Shown here in pieces: positions 16,899 to 22,828 of a stretch of 64,000 nt of DNA (positions are counted from its first letter, which is position 1; the number at the start of each line of letters is the position of its first letter). Made by a program: the position numbers and the translations under genes. Source of the DNA: Gordoniibacillus chartarius. GTDB taxonomy: Bacteria > Bacillota > Bacilli > Paenibacillales > NBRC-103111. The stretch covers positions 1 through 64,000 of the forward strand of contig NZ_JBHLWN010000107.1 in assembly GCF_042432825.1 (NCBI RefSeq), in the 5' to 3' direction. The notes beneath the pieces were generated by a model. The model had not been told where the DNA came from, ran no database searches, and worked only from the letters and a program-made list of their open reading frames with translations.

Positions 16899-18194
16899 CT
16901 ACACCGGCTGCATGTTCCTTCGGTACAGCTCCTCATCCAGCAAACAAACGATGGACCGGTTCAGCACATCAAAGAACCGAAGCGGCGGAATTAGCCCCCA
17001 TTGATTCAACAGCGGCTTAATCTTGTCCAACGGGGCTTTCCCTTGGCAAAGCCTCACACATTCCGATAAGGAATAATCGGCAAAGCCATGTCCGCTGACC
17101 CCTTCATGCCGCAAGTCAAGGAGATCCGAAAATCCTTCATCCTTGAGAAGAACGTACAGCGATAGTAAGCGGCGCTCGGACTCCTGCAGGAAGGAATGCG
17201 CCTGCCAGCCGGTTTTGCTGATCGAGATCTTCTTTCTGCGCTGCAGCTGCCCGATTTGCTCCGACAATACCCGCAGCATGCTGGACAGCGAATATGTCAT
17301 CATCGGAGGCACCGGAACCGAGTACCCGGATTGCGGTTTCGATTTCCGAACGGGCCGCCCATATTGCAGGTCCCAGCCTAAAGCATACAGCAGCCACTCT
17401 TCCACCAGCCGGTAAAAGAACACGAAAAATTCAACCAGTCGCTCTTGCTCGTAATACATTTCCGACATCGTGTATAAATAATAAATAGTGCTCTTGGCGT
17501 CATACCGGCAAAGTCCGCTCCATTCCCGGATATAAGCGAGCTCTGTCTCGTGAGATCCTTGCGACGATAAAACCGATTCCAGCAAGCGAAACTCCTGCTC
17601 GGCCTCTTCCAGAGAATAGCGCAGCACATTATCCCCCAGCTGCAGCAGGCGCCCGACTTCCGGCCTCAGCTGGAGCGATTTCGTCAGCTTCAGCGCCGCC
17701 CGATAGTTTCCCGACAAGACCCACTCCCGGCAAATGTGATACACCCGCTCATTCTCCATATATTCATCAACATCAACCTTGCTGCCGACTGAATTCGTGC
17801 CGCCGCCCGGAATGATCATCTCATCCAGATTCGATTGAAGGCATTCCTGGTGAAGAAGGTGAACCATGGCGTCGTTATGGTTTGCAAAGCCAAAATGAAG
17901 AATGCTTCGTTCACCCGCAGGCTGATCCGCCAGTAATGCCCGTATGCAGATTTGCTGTTGACGAATGTCCCGGTTTTCCAGCCTAAGGACCGTATAGCCG
18001 CCTCTCCAATGCTTCCCCTTGGCATGCAGCCAGTCTTCGATCCCGTCCCCGATCTCCGGAGCGATAATCCAACAAAGTCTTGTCGCTTCTTCGTTGAACG
18101 CTTGGAGGGACGTCCAGCCGTCCTCCAGAAAGGCCGGCAGCGCGATTTCATCCCGGCTATTCCCCGCTACGGGTAGCAGCAATCTCCTGCCCAT
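16899..18194 (-). CDS. HEPN-motif protein of the type III operon (second of three)
   Basis: The 431-aa protein has a C-terminal region resembling the HEPN part of the Cas02710 protein in the same operon: 'FFYRLVEEWLLY' (259-270) with the shared Y-R-x-x-E, and 'LRHEGVSGHG' (361-370) with R362-x6-H369. The N-terminal 140 residues may be a very divergent CARF ('SILHFGFANHNDAMVHLLHQ', then 'PGGGTNSVGSK' where Cas02710 has TGGTKS). The middle is helical. It starts inside the upstream gene (38-bp overlap) with GGGGGAG as ribosome site. It is probably a second ancillary RNase; the activator and specificity cannot be told from sequence. Confidence 0.72.
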   Translation of the reverse strand: MGRRLLLPVAGNSRDEIALPAFLEDGWTSLQAFNEEATRLCWIIAPEIGDGIEDWLHAKGKHWRGGYTVLRLENRDIRQQQICIRALLADQPAGERSILHFGFANHNDAMVHLLHQECLQSNLDEMIIPGGGTNSVGSKVDVDEYMENERVYHICREWVLSGNYRAALKLTKSLQLRPEVGRLLQLGDNVLRYSLEEAEQEFRLLESVLSSQGSHETELAYIREWSGLCRYDAKSTIYYLYTMSEMYYEQERLVEFFVFFYRLVEEWLLYALGWDLQYGRPVRKSKPQSGYSVPVPPMMTYSLSSMLRVLSEQIGQLQRRKKISISKTGWQAHSFLQESERRLLSLYVLLKDEGFSDLLDLRHEGVSGHGFADYSLSECVRLCQGKAPLDKIKPLLNQWGLIPPLRFFDVLNRSIVCLLDEELYRRNMQPV

Positions 18195-19494
18195 CTCGTG
18201 CTCCCCCTTCCTTCAACCACTCCAGGAGGAAATGATTCCATTCCTCATAATGGGAGTCCCATTGAGCCCCCAAATCCTTAAGCATGAGTGCAGCGTCCCG
18301 TTCAAACCGGAGCTTGGAGCGGTATATCGCACCGCCGGCATATCCCGTATATTCGGTCCAGATCTCACGATCCTTGAAGCCTTTGCGCCCATGGCCCAAT
18401 AAGGAACGATTGCGGAGCAGCAGCGTATCCGCGACGTTCTTGCTGCGGCTGTAGAAATAAGCGGCTGCAAAGCGCGAGATCCCGCCCGATGCATACTCTT
18501 CTTCCACAAGCTCCGCTAATTCATTCAGTGTCAGCCGCTCTGGAATGTCCCGTGGCGCCCCGTCCCGGCCGTAACGGTAAATGTATTGCAGCAAAGCCTC
18601 GCGGGATCTGTAGAAACGAATCATAAAGGACGGAATATCATCCAGCTCCAGATACAGATCCATCTGGCGAAACAATTCCTGAATGCGCGCCAAATCCCCG
18701 GCTTGCTCCCCTTCGACCCGTCTCAAATCCGTTACGATACGATCGGTGCTTTGCACCAGCTCCGTAGGGAACAACATCTTCCGCGCTTGCTGCCAATGCT
18801 CCCATGTATGCCCATCGTGAAAGTTTAACCGGTCTCCCAGCATTCCCACTACATGAAGCACAGGCTCCCATATGCTTGCATGGCCAGTGAGGCTCAGCTG
18901 CTCCCGCACCCATTCATAAGCAGCCCGATAATCGTAGTCCATAAGAAATTGTCGAAACACTTGGTACCAATTATGCGAATAGACATGGAGCTCAACCGGG
19001 CACTCGTAAACGTTGTCATGCTGCCAGTAGAGACTTACGTAGCGGTCCTCCCACTGCCGAAACCCTTCCAGCAAAAATGCATGAGCGAACAAGGAAGCCC
19101 CCTTTCCGGCTATTTGTCCAAACGATGCAAAAGGATGCCGCACCGACAACCGATGCATCATCGGCTCGAGCCTTGTCAGCCAATCGGTCAGCCGATTACC
19201 GGGGTTACCGACGAACATGACCTCGAGCCTGCCTTGCAGCCGGTTCCGGTCTTCTGCAGACAACTGTTTATGTACTTGCATGACGATTTCCGATCTTGCC
19301 GCGTCGGATATGGATTGCCCCGAGCTCACGATCACCCAAAGATAGATTCCGGAGGGGAATGATAAGGACCCCTGCTTCTTACAATGTGCAAGGAATCGGG
19401 CCAAATCTTTGGATTCTTCATCCAGATTCCACCGGGACTTCCCCAGCTCGAGCTTGGTTTGCATCAACCAATTCAGGATCATCCCATCTTCCAT
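18157..19494 (-). CDS. HEPN-motif protein, first gene of the type III operon
   Basis: The C-terminal region repeats the operon's HEPN pattern: 'IRFYRSREALLQY' (292-304) with Y295-R296-x-x-E299, and 'LRNRSLLGHGRKGF' (360-373) with R361-x6-H368. The N-terminal third has strands such as 'GIYLWVIVSSGQS' and 'RLEVMFVGNPGNRLTDWL', which could be a Rossmann-like CARF domain but without a clear TxGxR loop. The start is uncertain: 19494 has a G-rich site upstream, but the frame stays open to 19566 with other ATGs. With the 19494 start the protein is 445 aa. As first gene it would be made in the highest amounts, unusual for an ancillary effector. Confidence 0.7.
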   Translation of the reverse strand: MEDGMILNWLMQTKLELGKSRWNLDEESKDLARFLAHCKKQGSLSFPSGIYLWVIVSSGQSISDAARSEIVMQVHKQLSAEDRNRLQGRLEVMFVGNPGNRLTDWLTRLEPMMHRLSVRHPFASFGQIAGKGASLFAHAFLLEGFRQWEDRYVSLYWQHDNVYECPVELHVYSHNWYQVFRQFLMDYDYRAAYEWVREQLSLTGHASIWEPVLHVVGMLGDRLNFHDGHTWEHWQQARKMLFPTELVQSTDRIVTDLRRVEGEQAGDLARIQELFRQMDLYLELDDIPSFMIRFYRSREALLQYIYRYGRDGAPRDIPERLTLNELAELVEEEYASGGISRFAAAYFYSRSKNVADTLLLRNRSLLGHGRKGFKDREIWTEYTGYAGGAIYRSKLRFERDAALMLKDLGAQWDSHYEEWNHFLLEWLKEGGARDGQEIAATRSGE

Positions 19495-19616
19495 ACCCGC
19501 AAAACCCCCACGAAAAAATAGAAAAGCCTTAGACACCGCCATATATTGGCATGCCCTAAGACCCATAAAATGTTACCAGCTTTAAATAAGTGTGTAAAAA
19601 ATATAAATAAGGATAA

Positions 19617-19622
19617 ATTATA
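19617..19622 (-). promoter_or_regulatory. Possible -10 box of the type III operon
   Basis: On the minus strand TATAAT follows hairpin element R3 directly and lies about 125 bp before the chosen start of the first operon gene. No good -35 sequence is found 17 bp upstream; instead the R3 dyad occupies that place, which would suit an activator-dependent promoter. Confidence 0.45.
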
Positions 19623-19648
19623 TGTGCTTTAATACCCTTTAGCGGGTC
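19622..19648 (-). repeat. Hairpin element R3 upstream of the type III operon
   Basis: ATGTGCTTTAATACCCT, loop TTAG, then CGGGTC: the same element as R1 and R2 at 5505 and 5562, here as a single copy. Every base outside the four loop positions is identical in all three copies. Confidence 0.8.
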
Positions 19649-19750
19649 AGCTGTGACAAAATACGACATTTATCACAAACATATCTTACCTTTTCACGAA
19701 CCGCTTTGCAAGAGAAAATTGTACATGGCGAATGTCACCAAACCGTACGG

Positions 19751-19777
19751 AACGGCTTCCCGGTACGGGCAGCCGTT
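19751..19777 (-). terminator. Hairpin after the 54-aa gene
   Basis: AACGGCT and AGCCGTT form the outer stem and CCCG/CGGG the inner one, 12 bp beyond the stop codon at 19789. The T-run on the minus strand is weak. Confidence 0.45.
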
Positions 19778-19788
19778 AACTAAGCTCA

Positions 19789-19953
19789 TCAATATACTAT
19801 ACGCCTATTTAATATGATGTTGTTACCGTATTTCGCCTTCATCAGTACAAGTTGTTCTTTAACATGTTTATATACATCCTTCAGGCTCTTATTGATCGGC
19901 TTGATCGTATGGATAATTTCGCCATTTACGACAACATCGTATACAACCATCAT
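19789..19953 (-). CDS. Small conserved-looking 54-aa protein, unknown function
   Basis: The reading frame starts with ATGATG preceded by GGAAGTGAG at good spacing and encodes 54 residues beginning 'MMVVYDVVVNGEIIHTIKP'. The pattern suggests two strands followed by a helix ('KSLKDVYKHVKEQL'), so it looks like a folded domain, not a chance frame. A GC-rich hairpin follows the stop. It stands alone between the type III operon and the plus-strand DUF6530-like gene. No family is recognised. Codon use and the ribosome site support a real gene; a link to CRISPR function is not shown. Confidence 0.6.
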   Translation of the reverse strand: MMVVYDVVVNGEIIHTIKPINKSLKDVYKHVKEQLVLMKAKYGNNIILNRRIVY

Positions 19954-20048
19954 AAGCTCACTTCCTTTGCGGTTATCAATAAGGTAAGTGTACTGTCGAT
20001 GTATTAAATGAGTATTAAAACAAATGGTCTATTCTGTGAACATAAAGG

Positions 20049-20081
20049 CAGCCTGACTCGATAACGAGGCAGGCTGTTTTT
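20049..20081 (+). terminator. Rho-independent-type hairpin
   Basis: AGCCTGaCTCG and CGAGgCAGGCT form an 11-bp stem with one mismatch around ATAA, followed by TTTTT on the plus strand. No plus-strand gene ends here, so it may shield the following promoter from read-through or end an unseen RNA. Confidence 0.65.
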
Positions 20082-20131
20082 ATGGAGAACTAAATTCTTG
20101 AACCGTAATCATAAACGTAATGTTATTTTGT

Positions 20132-20160
20132 TTGTGTTATAGTCAACGAATATGTATAAT
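20132..20160 (+). promoter_or_regulatory. Sigma-A-type promoter of the DUF6530-AAA-VWA operon
   Basis: TTGTGT at 20132-20137 and a perfect TATAAT at 20155-20160 are separated by 17 bp. The start codon at 20210 leaves a leader of roughly 40 nt. Confidence 0.7.
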
Positions 20161-20209
20161 GTTTATGAAAACACATCACCCCGAACTATATACCGACGGA
20201 GGGAAACCG

Positions 20210-20686
20210 ATGCAAATACCATCTGCGCGTAACCATAAGCCAGTGGTCGTCGCGGATCATTATGACCGGGTTGACGGCCGCTATGCAGGCCAATCCGATG
20301 CAAGCTGCGTGTCCTTAGGCCTAACGGCAGGCACCGGAGGAAAGGCAGAACTATCCGCCAAAGTCTGGATAAATACCCGCGAGATGCTGTCAGAGCCATC
20401 CGACGAGCTGCCTCTGCATCGAGTGCTTGACCTTTCTATCCTGATTTGCCGCGCTTTGGAGCATTTTAACGAAGCTTATATGTATGAACATCTCTTCAAT
20501 CCGGAGAAGCCTTCGATTGACCGCATCGGCCTCCAAGGCAGTGCGCTGAATGTATCCATTTGCACAGACAATGAAGAGATTCGAGAGGACATCCAAGTGT
20601 TTAACCAGCTCCTTAGCAACGATGGAGAGTTGCTTGGAGAGCGATTGCGTGCGTTGTCCCGGTGCTTGAAGGAACTTGGGTTCTAA
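20210..20686 (+). CDS. DUF6530-like protein upstream of MoxR/VWA genes
   Basis: The 158-aa protein begins 'MQIPSARNHKPVVVADHYDR' and contains 'DASCVSLGLTAG', 'SAKVWINTREM' and 'ELPLHRVLDLSILICRALEHF'. This resembles the DUF6530 family as I recall it, often found before an AAA+ ATPase and a VWA protein; the function of that family is unknown. The start at 20210 was chosen because CGGAGGG sits 6-8 nt upstream, although the frame is open from 20120 where the promoter lies. It is the first gene of a three-gene plus-strand unit and runs close to the AAA+ gene. There are no membrane segments or signal peptide. Confidence 0.75.
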   Translation: MQIPSARNHKPVVVADHYDRVDGRYAGQSDASCVSLGLTAGTGGKAELSAKVWINTREMLSEPSDELPLHRVLDLSILICRALEHFNEAYMYEHLFNPEKPSIDRIGLQGSALNVSICTDNEEIREDIQVFNQLLSNDGELLGERLRALSRCLKELGF

Positions 20687-20697
20687 ATGATCAACGA

Positions 20698-21681
20698 ATG
20701 GAAGCGGTGAAAGCGTTGTACGGGAATCAACCTTATTTGTTATCGCCCGATCGGCAATTGTCGGATATGGAGAAAGCACTCGTATGGAAAAAACCTTCCT
20801 CTCACATCGTCAGCGATGCAGAGAAGCGAATTTGCGAAGAAGTGAAACGGAATTGGAACCGGGGGCAGATGAAAATCTCCACGATTTTGCTGGAAGGAGA
20901 TGCGGGTTCGGGAAAAACGCAATTGGCGAAGGCGTTATCCGCAGAGTTCGGTTTGCCTTATACGAAAGTAACATGCTTCGCCGATATGGATAAATCGGAT
21001 GTCATCGGCGCGATCCTGCCTGTCATGACATCAGATAAGAGCGAACGGACCGATGAGCGGGAGCAAGCTCCGGTCGAGTACCGCTTCTATCCATCCGAGA
21101 TCGTAAGAGCTTATCAGAACGGCTACCTGCTGGAAATCCAGGAGCCGAACGTGATCCGCGACGCAGCCGTTCTGATGGCTCTGAATTCCGCTTTGGAGCC
21201 TGACGGCAGCCTCAACCTTCCGACCGAGATCATCCGCAGACATCCCGATTTCGTTGTCGTCATTACGACGAACCGGAGTTACGCCGGAACGAAGCCCTTA
21301 AACGAGGCGCTGAGAGACAGAGTCCAGCATACGGAAAGAATGGAGACGCCAACCAAGGAGGTCATGATCGAAAGGGCGAGCGCCATGGTAGGATATCAAG
21401 ATCAGGCCGTTTTGGGCATATTGGCGGATGCCATCATCGCGCTGGATCAGGCAGCCAAAGCCAATGCGATCAAAGGCGTGGCGGGAATGCGTTCTTATTT
21501 TTACTGGACAGATGCCGTCTCGGCAGGGATACCTGTCAAAGAATCTCTCTATCATAAAGTCATCTACAAAATCACGACAGACCCTGATGAAATCAAGCTG
21601 CTGGAAGAAGCTCTTCAATCCCGCGGCCTGATGACACAATTGGATGGCCTGGAGGCTGCAGTAAAAAAAAACGAATTCTAG
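20698..21681 (+). CDS. MoxR-type AAA+ ATPase
   Basis: The protein (327 aa from 20698) is a AAA+ ATPase of the MoxR/CbbQ sort that works with VWA-domain partners in protein remodelling. It has Walker A 'LLEGDAGSGKTQLAKAL', Walker B-like 'YLLEIQEPNVIRDAAVLMAL', a sensor-1 region 'FVVVITTNRSYAG' and an arginine-finger segment 'EALRDRVQHTERMETPT'. The start is uncertain: ATG 20698 is chosen, while GTG 20662 would overlap the previous gene; neither has a good ribosome site, so coupling to the upstream gene is likely. Its last codons lie on a run of nine A (21663-21671), just where the VWA frame begins. Confidence 0.85.
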   Translation: MEAVKALYGNQPYLLSPDRQLSDMEKALVWKKPSSHIVSDAEKRICEEVKRNWNRGQMKISTILLEGDAGSGKTQLAKALSAEFGLPYTKVTCFADMDKSDVIGAILPVMTSDKSERTDEREQAPVEYRFYPSEIVRAYQNGYLLEIQEPNVIRDAAVLMALNSALEPDGSLNLPTEIIRRHPDFVVVITTNRSYAGTKPLNEALRDRVQHTERMETPTKEVMIERASAMVGYQDQAVLGILADAIIALDQAAKANAIKGVAGMRSYFYWTDAVSAGIPVKESLYHKVIYKITTDPDEIKLLEEALQSRGLMTQLDGLEAAVKKNEF

Positions 21682-21719
21682 GGACACTTGATATCACCGC
21701 TTCGGATCGGCTTGACGGC

Positions 21720-22787
21720 ATGGATTCGCACGATGACGCCGACGCGGAGGATGGGCTCGCGCTTACGAAGTCGGCAGAGAGCGACGACAATTTCAGCAAC
21801 CACAGCATCCAATTCGAGAAGTCTGCTGAGGGGAACCGAAGCGAATTGGGGGCAAATATTTCTTACGCCGTGTCCAAGGATCAATATGATCCGGATAAGG
21901 AGCATAAACAGAAAGAAAAGGAATTCCGCAAGAAACTGAACACGGAAGCGAGAGAGGTGATTGCTCACTCGGTTCATAAGGACGTCAAGCTCATCGTACA
22001 CCGGCCGGAGGTTACACCGGTGCTTCAGGCAGAATATGAACGCATGAGCCGCAATCTATTGCCTGTGGTAAGGGAAATCGCACGGAGAACGATGCCGCTT
22101 CTGGAGCATGAGATCTCCGTGGATTATGCAGGCCGTCACTGCTATGGGAATAAGTTCCGTACGGACAGCTTGGCCTATAAGGACTTCAGATATTTCTCCA
22201 AGAAGCGACCGCCGTCGGAATCCCCCACTTTGGTTGTGGGGGTACGGGTCGACGAATCCAAATCGATGACAGCCGCGGGAAGACTGGAGGCTGCCAAGCG
22301 TGCGGTTATCGCTGTTTATGAATTTTGTATGCTGTGCGATATTCCCGTTCTGATCTCCGGGGATACCGCGGACGTTTCCCGGCTGGAGCAGATGTCGATC
22401 TTTTCTTACGCGGATTTCGCCAAGCCCGATCGATACGACCGGTATCGGTTAATGGGGATTCGGGCCAGAGGCAACAATCGGGATGGGATGGCCCTGCGGA
22501 TCATGGCCGACCGGCTGGCCGGAGCCCCGGGGCAGAGCAAGCTGCTCATCAGCATCAGCGATGGTCAGCCGAAAGCGCTGGAAGCTTATAGCGGGGAAAC
22601 CGCGCTTCAAGACATTCAGCAAACGATCGCGGAATACGAACGGAGAGGCGTACGATTTTTGGCAGCCGCCATTGGCGATGACAAAGAGACGATCAGCCGT
22701 ATTTATGGAGACGGAAGATATTTGGATATTACGGATTTAAATCGATTCCCTGCGGAATTGGTACGTTGTATCGCCCGGTATCTGTGA
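21720..22787 (+). CDS. VWA-domain protein (CobT-like), partner of the AAA+ ATPase
   Basis: The protein (355 aa from ATG 21720) has an acidic N-terminus, then a helical part and a C-terminal von Willebrand A domain with the metal site 'VGVRVDESKSMTAAG' (DxSxS) and 'KLLISISDGQPKALEAY'. Such proteins bind a MoxR-type ATPase. The ATG at 21720 has no recognisable ribosome site, and the frame is open upstream into the poly-A run at the end of the AAA+ gene, so translation may depend on coupling or on slippage that fuses the two proteins. It ends just before a convergent GGDEF-EAL gene. Confidence 0.83.
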   Translation: MDSHDDADAEDGLALTKSAESDDNFSNHSIQFEKSAEGNRSELGANISYAVSKDQYDPDKEHKQKEKEFRKKLNTEAREVIAHSVHKDVKLIVHRPEVTPVLQAEYERMSRNLLPVVREIARRTMPLLEHEISVDYAGRHCYGNKFRTDSLAYKDFRYFSKKRPPSESPTLVVGVRVDESKSMTAAGRLEAAKRAVIAVYEFCMLCDIPVLISGDTADVSRLEQMSIFSYADFAKPDRYDRYRLMGIRARGNNRDGMALRIMADRLAGAPGQSKLLISISDGQPKALEAYSGETALQDIQQTIAEYERRGVRFLAAAIGDDKETISRIYGDGRYLDITDLNRFPAELVRCIARYL

Positions 22788-22828
22788 GTTGGGAGGTCAA
22801 GCCGACGCTTGACCTTCCTTTCTTTGCT

